64,000 nucleotides of DNA from Rhodobacterales bacterium HKCCE4037 (GTDB lineage Bacteria; Pseudomonadota; Alphaproteobacteria; Rhodobacterales; Rhodobacteraceae). A program made the translations under genes and the position numbers. Location of the stretch: positions 186,001 to 250,000 of the forward strand of contig WVSM01000004.1 of NCBI GenBank assembly GCA_015689645.1, in the 5' to 3' direction. The notes beneath the pieces are model-generated. The model was not told where the DNA came from, ran no database searches, and saw nothing but the letters and a program-made list of their open reading frames with translations. Of the stretch, positions 35,753 to 45,793 are shown piece after piece. Position 1 is the stretch's first letter. Each line of letters begins with the position of its first letter.

Positions 35753-36510
35753 TCAGGCGCGGATGCGCCAGCCGGTCTTGAAAATCCATCCGATCGTCAG
35801 GATGCACGCACCGGTGAACCCGAGGATCGCCACCAGCGACCAGCCGAGTGCCACGTCGGCCAGCCCGAAGAAGCTCCACCGGAAGCCCGAGATCAGGTAG
35901 ACCACCGGGTTGAACAGGCTGACGGCCTGCCAGCCTTCGGGCAGCATGGTGATCGAGTAGAAGGCGCCGCCAAGGAACACCAGCGGCGTCACCGCCAGAA
36001 GCGGGATCAGCTGCAATTGCTCGAAATTCTGCGCCCAGATGCCGATGATGAAGCCGAACAGGCTGAACGACAGGCAGGTCAGGACCAGGAACACGAGCAT
36101 CCAGACCGGGTGCTGGATCTGCAGATCGACGAAGAAGAACGCCGTGGCAAGAATGATCAGCCCGATCATGAAGGCCTTGGTCGCGGCCGCCAGAACGTAA
36201 CCAGCCGTAATTTCCAGGAAACTCGCCGGCGCGGACAGCAATTCGTAGATCGTGCCGATGAATTTCGGGAAGTAGATGCCGAAGGACGCGTTCGAGATCG
36301 ACTGCGTCAGCACCGTCAGCATGATCAGCCCCGGCACGATGAAGGCGCCGTAGCTGACCCCTTCGACCTGGTCGATGCGCGACCCGATCGCGGTGCCGAA
36401 GACGATGAAATAGAGCGACGTGGACAGCACCGGCGAGACGATACTCTGCGCGATGGTGCGGAAGGTGCGCGCCATTTCGAACTTGTAGATCGCGCGGACG
36501 GCCTGAAGGT

Positions 36511-36514
<4 letters not shown>
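35753..36514 (-). CDS. ABC-2 type exporter permease (YadH-like)
   Basis: 253 residues, six membrane helices. ABC-2 signatures include [33 protein letters not shown] and [20 protein letters not shown]. It pairs with the ATPase gene immediately upstream (four-base overlap at 36511-36514). Likely exports a lipid, polysaccharide or drug-like molecule; substrate unknown. It lies within the rimM-trmD interval. Confidence 0.9.
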
Positions 36515-37449
<935 letters not shown>

Positions 37450-37544
37450 TCGTATCTCTCTCTTTGAGGGGCAACAGCTATGCCGATGCACGCCCCTCGG
37501 CAAGGCGCAGTCATGCATGGGTCCCCTGCGAATTCGAACATTGC

Positions 37545-37560
37545 TGACAGACCGCTGTCA
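37545..37560. promoter_or_regulatory. Inverted repeat in the exporter/trmD divergent region
   Basis: TGACAG-accg-CTGTCA, a perfect six-base inverted repeat 39 bases before trmD and 96 bases before the ATPase start. Operator-like; no regulator identified. Confidence 0.35.
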
Positions 37561-37598
37561 CGATTGATCCGGACGCGGGAGGCGCGTAGACCCGCGGC

Positions 37599-38405
37599 AT
37601 GAGCGATACGCCCTCCCGATCCCATGGCCGACTGAGCCAATCCGCCAGCCTCGCCCCGCGCGAGCTGATGAGCGACACGCCCCGCCTGAAAGGCGCATGG
37701 GCGGCCAAGGTGCTGACCCTGTTCCCCGAGACCTTTCCCGGCGTGCTCGGCGCGTCGCTGACCGGCAAGGCCTTGCAACAAGGCCTCTGGGCGCTGGAAC
37801 CGATCGGCCTCAGGACCTTCGGCACCGGCAAGCACCGGCAGGTGGACGACACGCCCGCGGGCGGCGGTGCGGGTCTGGTGATGAAGCCCGACGTGATGGG
37901 CCGCGCGCTCGACATGGCGGCCATCGGCACGCCCGACGATCCCGCGCGCTGGCCCCGCGTCTACCTCAGCCCGCGCGGCAAGCCGTTCGATCAGCGCGAC
38001 GCGGAACGTTTCGCGAAGGCCGAGGGGATGACGCTCGTCTGCGGCCGCTTCGAAGGCCTCGACCAGCGGGTCATCGACCATTACGCGCTGGAGGAAATCT
38101 CCATCGGCGATTACGTCCTCACGGGGGGCGAACTGGCCGCGCAGGTGCTGCTGGACGCCACCGTGAGGCTGATCCCCGGCGTGCTCGGCAATGCCGCCTC
38201 GACCGAAGACGAGAGCTTCCAGAACGGCCTGCTGGAACATCCGCAATACACCAAGCCCGCCGAATGGCGCGGCCACGCGATCCCGCCGGTGCTGCTCTCG
38301 GGCGATCATGGCGCGGTCGAAAAATGGCGGCGCGAACAGGCCGAGGCGCTGACAAAGGAACGGCGGCCGGACCTCTGGGATTCCTACATGCGCGACAAGG
38401 GCTGA
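37599..38405 (+). CDS. trmD: tRNA (guanine37-N1)-methyltransferase TrmD
   Basis: 268 residues from 37599, or 245 from the internal ATG at 37668 where conservation begins ([17 protein letters not shown]). The trefoil-knot SAM site is [20 protein letters not shown], with [10 protein letters not shown] as the earlier knot loop. Methylates G37 of tRNAs reading CNN codons, preventing frameshifting. Normally sits directly between rimM and rplS; here both neighbours are separated by inserted minus-strand genes. Confidence 0.95.
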   Translation: MSDTPSRSHGRLSQSASLAPRELMSDTPRLKGAWAAKVLTLFPETFPGVLGASLTGKALQQGLWALEPIGLRTFGTGKHRQVDDTPAGGGAGLVMKPDVMGRALDMAAIGTPDDPARWPRVYLSPRGKPFDQRDAERFAKAEGMTLVCGRFEGLDQRVIDHYALEEISIGDYVLTGGELAAQVLLDATVRLIPGVLGNAASTEDESFQNGLLEHPQYTKPAEWRGHAIPPVLLSGDHGAVEKWRREQAEALTKERRPDLWDSYMRDKG

Positions 38406-38410
38406 CCCGC

Positions 38411-38941
38411 TCAGGCCGGCACGTAGGTCAGCCGCACGACATCGCCGTCGATCACCTCGTTCGACTTCAGCTGCAACGCCGGCAGCGCGCCCGCGAAGAA
38501 CGGCACACCATGGCCCAGAACGACCGGGTGATAATACAGCCGGTATTCGTCGATCAGCCCCAGAACGCTCAGGTGATGGGCCAGTTGCGTGCCGCCCACG
38601 TCGATCTCGCCCTCCACCTCGTCCTTCAGCTTGCGCACGGCCTCCTCCACGTCCGACCCGATCAGAGTCGCGTTCGGCCCGACCGATTGCAGCGTCCGCG
38701 AGACCACCCATTTCGGCTGCGCCCGCCAGACCTTCGCGAAGACATGCTCCGCCTCGCTCCATTCCGGCTTGTCGTCGTCCCAGTAGCGCATCAGCTCGTA
38801 AAGCGTGCGGCCGTAGAGGCTCCCGGCCAGCGATGCCGTGGCGTCGATCCAATGCTGGAACAGCCCCGGTGCGGGGGCGAAGCGGTCGTGATCGACGTAG
38901 CCGTCGAGCGAGACATTCATTCCGAAGACAAGCCTTGCCAT
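38411..38941 (-). CDS. Dihydrofolate reductase family (RibD C-terminal-like) protein
   Basis: 176 residues. MARLVFGMNVSLDGYVDHDR is the usual start of stand-alone RibD_C/DHFR-like proteins, and EIDVGGTQLAHHLSVLGLIDEY the NADPH-binding stretch. Physiological substrate unknown; such proteins are often paired with regulators and resistance genes. GGGAGG lies five bases before the ATG at 38941. Its stop lies five bases from trmD (convergent). Confidence 0.87.
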   Translation of the reverse strand: MARLVFGMNVSLDGYVDHDRFAPAPGLFQHWIDATASLAGSLYGRTLYELMRYWDDDKPEWSEAEHVFAKVWRAQPKWVVSRTLQSVGPNATLIGSDVEEAVRKLKDEVEGEIDVGGTQLAHHLSVLGLIDEYRLYYHPVVLGHGVPFFAGALPALQLKSNEVIDGDVVRLTYVPA

Positions 38942-39038
38942 GCGCGCCTCCCTTTCCCTGCGCCACAGTGACAGGAGCGCCGCGTCGCGCAAGAGGGGTC
39001 GTGCGTCCCGTCACGGGCATTCTCACCAAAACCCCAGC

Positions 39039-39422
39039 CTACTCGCCGAACATCTCCTTCTTCTTCACCATCGTCAGCAGGGCCGGATAGCTTACCGCGT
39101 TCACCACGATGATCCCCAGCTTGTTCATCACCGCGAAGGCGAGACCGTCGAAGAACCAGCCAAGTGGAAGGCCCACATGCCCCCAGAATGCCGGCAACTC
39201 GGCGAATGCCGGGAGGAACCAGGTGCCGGTGATCGCGTGCAGCGCCAGCCCGATCCAGAATCCCGCGCAGTAAGGGCAGCGCCATTGCTCGTAAAGGGTT
39301 TGCAGCGAGCCCGGCAGAGCCGCGATTATCCTTTTGAACCACGTCCCCCAGTGCGGGAGGTGGTCGTAGAACAGCAGGTGGATCGCCATTCCGAGCAGCA
39401 GGTTTTCGTATGTCATGGTCAT
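39039..39422 (-). CDS. Small membrane protein with CPYC motif (DUF1360-like)
   Basis: 127 residues. LLLGMAIHLLFYDHLPHW, then RCPYCAGFWIGLALHAI, then PLGWFFDGLAFAVMNKLGIIVV. The CPYCAGFW cysteine pair at a helix start resembles DUF1360 proteins; assignment by eye. The start could be 39422 or 39416. Next to a MarR-type gene 60 bases upstream; the gap contains GTTAG repeats like the MarR operator. Confidence 0.65.
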   Translation of the reverse strand: MTMTYENLLLGMAIHLLFYDHLPHWGTWFKRIIAALPGSLQTLYEQWRCPYCAGFWIGLALHAITGTWFLPAFAELPAFWGHVGLPLGWFFDGLAFAVMNKLGIIVVNAVSYPALLTMVKKKEMFGE

Positions 39423-39482
39423 TTCTTTCGTTTGACTAACTAACTTTATAAGCTGCACGCGGTGCCCTGCTCCGCGCGTGGC

Positions 39483-39875
39483 CTAACTTGGCGGAGCCGC
39501 GTCCATGGCGGCCAGTTTCGTCGCCACGCGCTCGTAGATGCCGCGACCCTGTCCGTGCAGCCGTCGTCCCTCGTCGGTCAAGACGATGTGTTGCGCCCGT
39601 CCATCCATGCGGCATTGGAAGCGGCGCACCAGTCCCCGCTCCTCGAGCTTTGCGATCATCGCGCTGGCCGATGGCTTCGTCACGCCAAGCATCTCGACGA
39701 TGTCGTGCAGGTGCTGGCCATGATGGTCCTCGAACCGCATCAGCTCCTCCTGCTCCAGCACGGCGGAGAGGTATTCGAACTCGCTGTGGCTCATCCCCAG
39801 GTCGCGCGCGGCGACGGCCCATTCGCGGTTGGCGACATGGTGGATGCGGCGCAAAAGGTCAGGGTCGAAGGTCAT
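39483..39875 (-). CDS. MarR family transcriptional regulator
   Basis: 130 residues. The winged HTH is in [30 protein letters not shown], with the wing [18 protein letters not shown]. The N-terminal helix [17 protein letters not shown] serves dimerisation. An inverted repeat GTTAGG-tat-CCTAAC stands 15 bases before the start, suggesting autorepression. The downstream CPYC membrane protein is probably its target. Confidence 0.9.
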   Translation of the reverse strand: MTFDPDLLRRIHHVANREWAVAARDLGMSHSEFEYLSAVLEQEELMRFEDHHGQHLHDIVEMLGVTKPSASAMIAKLEERGLVRRFQCRMDGRAQHIVLTDEGRRLHGQGRGIYERVATKLAAMDAAPPS

Positions 39876-39889
39876 GGATCATCCACATG

Positions 39890-39904
39890 GTTAGGTATCC
39901 TAAC
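39890..39904. promoter_or_regulatory. Operator-like palindrome before the MarR gene
   Basis: GTTAGGTATCCTAAC, a perfect six-base inverted repeat with a three-base centre. Similar half-sites (AGTTAGTTAGTC) recur on the minus strand near 39429-39440, just before the CPYC protein gene. Confidence 0.6.
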
Positions 39905-39944
39905 TAATGTCCCGTTCCGACGCCGTCAAGGCAACCATTTGCCC

Positions 39945-40196
39945 TTGATCGACAGGCCCCGCCCCCTTATACGCCCTCCATCCGGGGCCGGAATCGGCCA
40001 GCCGGATGGCTCTGTTTTGCCATGGCCGAACTTTCGGGGCCAGACGCGGCACGCAGGACACGACAAGCAAACGCAACGCGCGTATCTCTGGCGGGTGCTC
40101 CCTCACGGGGCAACAGCGGACCCGGTCGAAGACCAGAGCTCTGGGGCGGATCGAAACCTCCGCGGGCAAACCGTGGGCAACATAGGAGCGTATCAG
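39945..40196 (+). promoter_or_regulatory. rplS promoter and long 5' leader with a 5'-end hairpin
   Basis: TTGATC (39945-39950) and TTATAC (39967-39972) are spaced 16 bases, giving a start near 39979 and a leader of about 217 bases. The leader begins with CATCCGG/CCGGATG (39979-39985 with 40002-40008) enclosing GGCCG-gaat-CGGCC, followed by TCTGTTTT (40011-40018), the layout of a terminator. No closed leader peptide is evident. Ribosomal protein leaders often bind their own product; this is an inference. Confidence 0.55.
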
Positions 40197-40580
40197 ATGG
40201 ACCTGATCGCACAGATCGAGGCGGAACAAGTCGCCGCCCTCGGGAAAGACATTCCCGATTTCAAGGCCGGGGATACCGTGCGCGTGGGCTTCCGCGTGAC
40301 GGAAGGCACCCGCACCCGTGTTCAGAACTACGAAGGCGTCTGCATCGCGCGCAAGAACGGCAACGGCATCGCCGGCTCGTTCACCGTGCGCAAGATCTCC
40401 TTCGGCGAGGGCGTGGAACGTGTGTTCCCCCTCCACTCGACCAACATCGACAGCATCACCGTCGTGCGCCGTGGCCGCGTGCGTCGTGCGAAGCTCTACT
40501 ACCTCCGCTCGCGTCGCGGTAAATCCGCGCGGATCGCCGAGGACAGCAACTACAAGGCCCCCACGGGCGCCGAAGCGTAA
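40197..40580 (+). CDS. rplS: 50S ribosomal protein L19
   Basis: 127 residues. [31 protein letters not shown] is the L19 core, and [20 protein letters not shown] with RRAKLYYLR completes it. Lies at the 30S-50S interface. AGGAG eight bases before the ATG. Followed by rpmE after 12 bases. Confidence 0.97.
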   Translation: MDLIAQIEAEQVAALGKDIPDFKAGDTVRVGFRVTEGTRTRVQNYEGVCIARKNGNGIAGSFTVRKISFGEGVERVFPLHSTNIDSITVVRRGRVRRAKLYYLRSRRGKSARIAEDSNYKAPTGAEA

Positions 40581-40592
40581 GGAGAACGTGAG

Positions 40593-40814
40593 ATGAAAAA
40601 GGATCTGCATCCCGATTATCACGTGATCGACGTGAAAATGACCAACGGCGACATCGTCCAGATGCGCTCGATCTGGGGCAACGAAGGCGACACCCTGTCG
40701 CTCGACATTGACCCCACCGTTCACCCGGCCTGGACCGGCGGCTCCTCGCGCCTGCTGGACACCGGCGGCCGCGTGTCGAAGTTCAAGAAGAAATACGAAG
40801 GCCTCGGCTTCTGA
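40593..40814 (+). CDS. rpmE: 50S ribosomal protein L31
   Basis: 73 residues starting [20 protein letters not shown] and ending [10 protein letters not shown]. It has no CxxC zinc motif, so it is the cysteine-free alphaproteobacterial form. Co-transcribed with rplS; a perfect terminator follows. Confidence 0.95.
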   Translation: MKKDLHPDYHVIDVKMTNGDIVQMRSIWGNEGDTLSLDIDPTVHPAWTGGSSRLLDTGGRVSKFKKKYEGLGF

Positions 40815-40840
40815 GCCGCAGCGCCTCAGGGACAGAACTG

Positions 40841-40866
40841 ACGCCGCCCCCCGGGGCGGCGTTTTT
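40841..40866 (+). terminator. Rho-independent terminator of rplS-rpmE
   Basis: ACGCCGCCCC (40841-40850) pairs with GGGGCGGCGT (40853-40862), followed by a T-run to 40866. Confidence 0.92.
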
Positions 40867-40886
40867 CGTTCCGGCGCGCGGAATGG

Positions 40887-42170
40887 TCAGGCGTAACCCG
40901 CCACCGGCGCGCTTTCGGCAAAGATCGGACGCCGCGTCGCCGCCGCGCGCTTCGCCTCGTCCTTGCGACCCAACCGCATCAGGCACAGCATCCACGTCAG
41001 CTCCAGCAGATCCCGCTGCGCCCGGCTCCCCCCGAACCGCGCGTGGTCGGCCATCACTGGCGTCAGCCCCTCCAACGCCTCCGCCCAATCCTGCCGCGCC
41101 ACCGCCTGCCAGGCGCAAGCCACCGGACGCACGAGATCGGCGGCATAGCCTCGCTCCGCCTCGGCCAGCCGCGCCAGCGCCGCGCCGTTCCCGGCCATCG
41201 CGTGGGCCAGCGCCGCGTGCATGTCGGCGAAGCTCTGGCCCGGTCGCGCGAAGGTCTCGCAGGCAAAGGCGCTGACCGCCTGCCAGCGCTCCGGCGCGAT
41301 CTCTTGGCCCGCCAGTTCCGCCCGCCACAGAAGCGCCGCCGCATCCGTCAGCACGTTGATCGGCAGGGACGACCCCGGACCTGTTCCCGGCCCCACGCCA
41401 CCGTCATACCAGCTCCAGAACGCCGCCATATCCCCCTGCTCCAGCGCCCAAAGCGCCGCGTGCCACGACAGGTGCCCATGCAGGATGCCCCGCGGGTCGT
41501 AATCCTCCATCCACGCATCCAGGTAAGCCCGCCCCTCGCCGGTCTGCCCCATCTCGTACATCGCGTGGGATTTGAAATGGCTGGCATTGGCATTGCCGTT
41601 GTACAGGTCCAGCGACCGCTCCATCACCTCCAGCGCCCGGTCGGGACGCCCGTTTTCACACAAGGATTGCGCGTGGACCGACAGGAACCACCAATCCTCG
41701 CCATAGGCAGGTGCCAGCGCCGAGGTATAGGCGAGCATCTCCGCCTCCCGGCCCGCGCAGCCGGAAAAGCCGATCAGCCCGAAGACCTGGCAATTCAACT
41801 GCGCCACCAGCGCATCGCGCGGCCAGTCGCGGACATGGGCGTAGACCGCGGCCCGCGTTTCCACCGGCTTGCCGCTGGTCAGAAGGTCGAAAATGTGGAT
41901 GTGAGAGCGTTCGCGGTCACTCAGCCCGTCGGACAGGGCCACCGCCCGCTCAACCGCCGCCCGTGCGCCGCCCATGTCATTGGCATACATCAGCGCCCGG
42001 GCGTGCCCGACTTGGCCAAGGGCAAAGCCCGCGTCCAAGGCCACGGCGCGCTCCAGCGCCGCGAGACCGCCGTAGGTATTGGCCAGCACGTGATCCACGC
42101 CCTCCACGTAGGCCGCCGCCGCCTCCGCCGAGCTTGTGCTCAACCCATTCCCATACCGGTCCCGCTGCAT
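40887..42170 (-). CDS. TPR-repeat protein of the TTC38 type
   Basis: 427 residues, all helical. YGNGLSTSSAEAAAAYVEGVDHVLANTYGG at the N-terminus, then HSHYMYE-like helices (FKSHAMYEMGQTGEGRAYLD) and LSWHAALWALEQGDMAAFW fit the TTC38 (tetratricopeptide protein 38) family. Function in bacteria is not established. The start at 42170 has GGAGAAGGG upstream; the frame continues to 42248. Divergent from mipZ across 190 bases. Confidence 0.8.
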   Translation of the reverse strand: MQRDRYGNGLSTSSAEAAAAYVEGVDHVLANTYGGLAALERAVALDAGFALGQVGHARALMYANDMGGARAAVERAVALSDGLSDRERSHIHIFDLLTSGKPVETRAAVYAHVRDWPRDALVAQLNCQVFGLIGFSGCAGREAEMLAYTSALAPAYGEDWWFLSVHAQSLCENGRPDRALEVMERSLDLYNGNANASHFKSHAMYEMGQTGEGRAYLDAWMEDYDPRGILHGHLSWHAALWALEQGDMAAFWSWYDGGVGPGTGPGSSLPINVLTDAAALLWRAELAGQEIAPERWQAVSAFACETFARPGQSFADMHAALAHAMAGNGAALARLAEAERGYAADLVRPVACAWQAVARQDWAEALEGLTPVMADHARFGGSRAQRDLLELTWMLCLMRLGRKDEAKRAAATRRPIFAESAPVAGYA

Positions 42171-42360
42171 CCCACCCTTCTCCGTTGCGGCAAAACCGTC
42201 GCATGGGCCGGACGATTCGGTCCAGCCGGGGCCGCTTTCGCTTAACACCCCCGCCGCACCCCCCTATAGTTCGCCGAAACACGCGCGCCCCGGTCAAGAA
42301 GGGCGCCACATCGTGCGGCACGCGGGCCCATGGCCCGGAAAGACAAGACGGGACAGGCAC

Positions 42361-43170
42361 ATGGCACATATCATCGTGCTCGGGAACGAGAAGGGCGGCT
42401 CGGGCAAATCGACCACCGCCATGCACATCGCGACGGCCCTGGCACGGATGGGACATGTCGTCGGCGGGCTGGACCTCGACCTGCGCCAGCGCAGCTTCCA
42501 CCGCTACCTGCACAACCGCACCGGAACGATCGAGCGCAAGGGCATGGATGTCCCCTGCCCCCTGATCCTCGACCTGCCCGACATGAAGCCCGAAGACGTC
42601 GGCGAGGGCGAGAATATCTACGACCTGCGCCTTTCGGCCGCCGTCGCCGACCACGAAGGCCGCTGCGATTTCATCGTCATCGACTGCCCCGGCTCCCACA
42701 CGCGGCTCAGCCAGGTGGCCCACAGCCTCGCCGACACGCTGGTCACGCCGCTCAACGACAGTTTCGTCGATTTCGACCTGCTGGCAAAGATCGACCCCGA
42801 AACCTACGAGCTGAAGGGCCCGAGCGTCTATTCCGAGATGGTCTGGCACGCCCGCCAGCTGCGTGCCAAGGCCGGTCTTCAACCCACCGACTGGATCGTC
42901 GTGCGCAACCGCCTGCCCTCGCAGCAGATGCACAACAAGCGCAAGATCGGCAAGGCGCTCGAGGAATTGTCGAAACGTATCGGCTTCCGCGTCGCCCCCG
43001 GGTTCTCCGAGCGCGTGATCTTCAGGGAGCTTTTCCCTTCGGGCATGACGCTCCTGGACCTGCGCGAATTGGGCGTCGACCGGCTCAACATCTCCAACGT
43101 CGCCGCACGGCAGGAATTGCGCGACCTCGTGGGCAGCCTCAACCTGCCCGGCGTCAGCGTCGATTTCTGA
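42361..43170 (+). CDS. mipZ: Division-plane positioning ATPase MipZ
   Basis: 269 residues. Deviant Walker A NEKGGSGKST (9-18), switch DLDLRQRSFHRYL and Walker B DFIVIDCPG. The DLRQRS stretch and the C-terminal FRELFPSGMTLLDL are specific to MipZ among ParA ATPases. MipZ dimers spread from the ParB-bound pole and block FtsZ assembly, placing division at mid-cell. Stands alone, with its own upstream region shared with the divergent TPR gene. Confidence 0.92.
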   Translation: MAHIIVLGNEKGGSGKSTTAMHIATALARMGHVVGGLDLDLRQRSFHRYLHNRTGTIERKGMDVPCPLILDLPDMKPEDVGEGENIYDLRLSAAVADHEGRCDFIVIDCPGSHTRLSQVAHSLADTLVTPLNDSFVDFDLLAKIDPETYELKGPSVYSEMVWHARQLRAKAGLQPTDWIVVRNRLPSQQMHNKRKIGKALEELSKRIGFRVAPGFSERVIFRELFPSGMTLLDLRELGVDRLNISNVAARQELRDLVGSLNLPGVSVDF

Positions 43171-43191
43171 CGCCAGATCGCGCCCGCCCTT

Positions 43192-43290
43192 TCATCTTGC
43201 CAGAAAAACCTCCGGGGGGAGTCGCCCTCGGGCGACGGGGGGCAGCGCCCCCCTCCTGAGCGCCCCAAGGGGGCGCGAGGCGAAAGGAAT
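43192..43290. repeat. Dispersed G-rich repeat, copy C
   Basis: CATCTTGCCAGAAAAACCTC, CGGGGGGAG, hairpin GTCGCC-ctc-GGGCGAC-like arm, GGGGGGCAGCGCCCCCC, and a tail GGCGCGAGGCGAAAGGAATG matching the tail of copy B. It lies between the convergent mipZ and cydB genes. Confidence 0.7.
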
Positions 43291-43330
43291 GCAGGCCCCG
43301 CCTGCGCATTTCGACAATCTGCAAGTTGCC

Positions 43331-44344
43331 TCAGTAATAGCGCAGCGCCGCCGCCTTGCCGCGGAAGATGTAATAGGCCAGGATCGAGTATCCCGCGATG
43401 GTCGGCACCACGAAACAGGCCCCCACGAGGATGATGAACAGGCTTTCGGGGGCCGAGGCCGCCTCGTAGATCGTCAGCCGGTCGGGCACGACATAGGGAT
43501 AGAAGCTGTAGGCCAGCCCCACGTAGGCCAGCGCGAAGATCGCCGTCGACACCGCGAAGGGCAGCCATGAGCGGCGGTCGCCCTCGAACGGCATCTGCCG
43601 GATCATTCGCCACAGCCAGATCACCAGAAGCCCCGACAGCACCGGGATCGGCGCAAGCCAGAAGGCGGTCGGGAAATCCAGCCAGCGATCGAAGATCCGG
43701 GTCGAGACCAGCGGCGTGGCCAGCGACACCGCGCCGATGCCCACGACGATCCCCCACAGGCTCCGCTTCGCCCAGTCCACGGCCTTCAGCTGCAGCTCAC
43801 CTTCCGTCTTGTGGATCAGCCAGGTCGCGCCGATGAAACTGTAGCCCACCGCCAGCGCCACCGCCGTCAGCGTGGCGAAGGCGAAGGTCGCCGGCGTCTG
43901 CTGCAATCCCATGATGTACAGCCCCAGCATGAACCCCTGGCTCAGCGCCGTCACGATTGAACCGGTGAAGAACAGGTTGTTCCACAGCCGCTTGTGCTTC
44001 GCATGGGCCTTGGCGCGGAACTCGAAGGCCACGCCGCGCAGGATCAGCCCGATCAGCATGACGAAGACCGGCAGGTAGAGCGTGCTCAGGATCATCCCGT
44101 GCGCCACCGGAAAGGCCACCAGGAGCAACCCCACGGCCAGCACCAGCCAAGTCTCGTTGGCGTCCCAGAACGGCCCGATGGAGCCGATCATCCGGTCCTT
44201 TTCGGCGTCGTCGGCCAGCGGGAACAGGATGCCCACCCCCAGGTCGAACCCGTCGAGGATCACGTAGACCAGGATCGAGAAGCCCATCAGCGAGGCGAAG
44301 GCCCAGGGCAGCCACTCGGCGGGATTGCTGAAATCAGGAAACAT
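43331..44344 (-). CDS. cydB: Cytochrome bd-type ubiquinol oxidase subunit II
   Basis: 337 residues, eight or nine membrane helices. WAFASLMGFSILVYVILDGFDLGVG is the CydB start, with the IGSIGPFWDANETWLV signature close behind. Partners CydA to form a high-affinity quinol oxidase. Six bases after cydA. I found no CydX-like small subunit gene after it. Confidence 0.95.
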   Translation of the reverse strand: MFPDFSNPAEWLPWAFASLMGFSILVYVILDGFDLGVGILFPLADDAEKDRMIGSIGPFWDANETWLVLAVGLLLVAFPVAHGMILSTLYLPVFVMLIGLILRGVAFEFRAKAHAKHKRLWNNLFFTGSIVTALSQGFMLGLYIMGLQQTPATFAFATLTAVALAVGYSFIGATWLIHKTEGELQLKAVDWAKRSLWGIVVGIGAVSLATPLVSTRIFDRWLDFPTAFWLAPIPVLSGLLVIWLWRMIRQMPFEGDRRSWLPFAVSTAIFALAYVGLAYSFYPYVVPDRLTIYEAASAPESLFIILVGACFVVPTIAGYSILAYYIFRGKAAALRYY

Positions 44345-44350
44345 CGCCGC

Positions 44351-45793
44351 TTACTCCGCCGGTTGCAGGGCTTCGACCTGCGCCTTGCCCGAATGGCTCA
44401 TGTCGTTGGCCCGCTCGTCCTGCCCCATGGCGGCCCTGCGCGCGAGGTAGACGATCACGCTGATGTAGGCAAAAAGCAGTGCGCCATAAGCCACGAGATA
44501 GCCAACCAGCGTGCCGGCGACCATGCCCGTTGGCACCTGCGCGACCGCCTCGGCCGTGGTCACCACGCCGCTCACCAGCCACGGCTGGCGCCCGATCTCG
44601 GTCGTGTACCAACCCGCCAGCGTCGCCACCCAGCCGCTGAACGCCATCGGCACCAGCACCCACAGCAGGAGTTTCGGCAACCCTTCCGCGGCCAGCCAGT
44701 GCGAATTGGGCGAGACCTCGTGCATGTGCCGGCGCCGCCACATCAGGAACACCGACAGCCACGACAGCGCCAGCATCGCCAGGCCGGTGCCCACCATCAC
44801 GCGGAAGCTCCAGAACACCGGCGCCACAGGCGGGTGCAGGGGTGTGCCGTCCTCCGCCACGAAATCGTTCAGCCCCGGCACTTCGCCATCCCAATGGTGC
44901 GTCAGGATCAGCGAGGCGAGATTGGGAATCCCGATCTCGGCCCGGTTCTCCCGCGCCGCCTCGTCGGGGATCGCGAACAGTAGCAGCGGCACGCCCGATT
45001 GCGTCTCCCAGTTGCCCTCCATCGCGGCGACCTTCTGGGGCTGGTACTCCAGCGTGTTCAACCCGTGCAGGTCGCCCATGTAGATCTGCACCGGGATCAG
45101 CAGCGCGCCCATCGTCAGGCCGAACTTCAGCATCGTCTTGGCCTCGCGCGACCGGTCGCCCATCAGGCGGCGCAGCGCGCTGACACCGGCGATCAGGAAG
45201 GCCACCGTCAGGAAGCTCGCCAGCATCATGTGGGCGAAGCGATAAGGCATCGACGGGTTGAAGATGATCTCCCACCAGCTTGTCGCATGGGCCACGCCGT
45301 CGATCATCTCGAAGCCCTGCGGCGTCTGCATCCAGCTGTTCAGCACGATGATCCAGAAGGCCGACATGGTGGTGCCGAACGCCACGAGGAAGGTGGCCAG
45401 CAGATGCAACCACCCCGGCACGCGGGAAAAGCCGAACAGCATGATCCCGATGAAAACGGCCTCAAGAAAGAACGCCGTCATCACCTCGTAAGCCAGTAGC
45501 GGCCCCGCGATGTTGCCGACGGTTTCCATGAAGCCCGGCCAGTTGGTGCCGAACTGGAACGACATCGTGATACCGCTCACCACGCCCATCGCGAAGGACA
45601 GGGCGAAGACCTTCACCCAGAACCGGTAGGCGCTCATCCACTTGTCGTCGCCGGTCTGCGAGAACCGCAGGCGGATCACGAACAGGACCCAGCCGAGCGC
45701 GATGGTGATGGTCGGAAACAGGATATGGAACGAGATATTGGCCGCGAACTGGATGCGGCTCAGGATCAGGGTGTCGAGGCCTTCGAACATCAT
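44351..45793 (-). CDS. cydA: Cytochrome bd-type ubiquinol oxidase subunit I
   Basis: 480 residues. LSRIQFAANISFHILFPTITI holds the high-spin haem ligand H23, and MSFQFGTNWPGFM is the family's loop. The chain is shorter than E. coli CydA because the quinol-binding Q-loop is short, as in the cyanide-insensitive (CIO) group. Oxidises quinol with O2 under low oxygen or stress. ATGA-coupled to the upstream regulator gene. Confidence 0.95.
   Translation of the reverse strand: MMFEGLDTLILSRIQFAANISFHILFPTITIALGWVLFVIRLRFSQTGDDKWMSAYRFWVKVFALSFAMGVVSGITMSFQFGTNWPGFMETVGNIAGPLLAYEVMTAFFLEAVFIGIMLFGFSRVPGWLHLLATFLVAFGTTMSAFWIIVLNSWMQTPQGFEMIDGVAHATSWWEIIFNPSMPYRFAHMMLASFLTVAFLIAGVSALRRLMGDRSREAKTMLKFGLTMGALLIPVQIYMGDLHGLNTLEYQPQKVAAMEGNWETQSGVPLLLFAIPDEAARENRAEIGIPNLASLILTHHWDGEVPGLNDFVAEDGTPLHPPVAPVFWSFRVMVGTGLAMLALSWLSVFLMWRRRHMHEVSPNSHWLAAEGLPKLLLWVLVPMAFSGWVATLAGWYTTEIGRQPWLVSGVVTTAEAVAQVPTGMVAGTLVGYLVAYGALLFAYISVIVYLARRAAMGQDERANDMSHSGKAQVEALQPAE

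Noticed and set aside
43171-43330. A CydX-like small subunit gene after cydB
   Set aside because: No short hydrophobic frame with the expected Trp-rich start is present; the gap is filled by a dispersed repeat.
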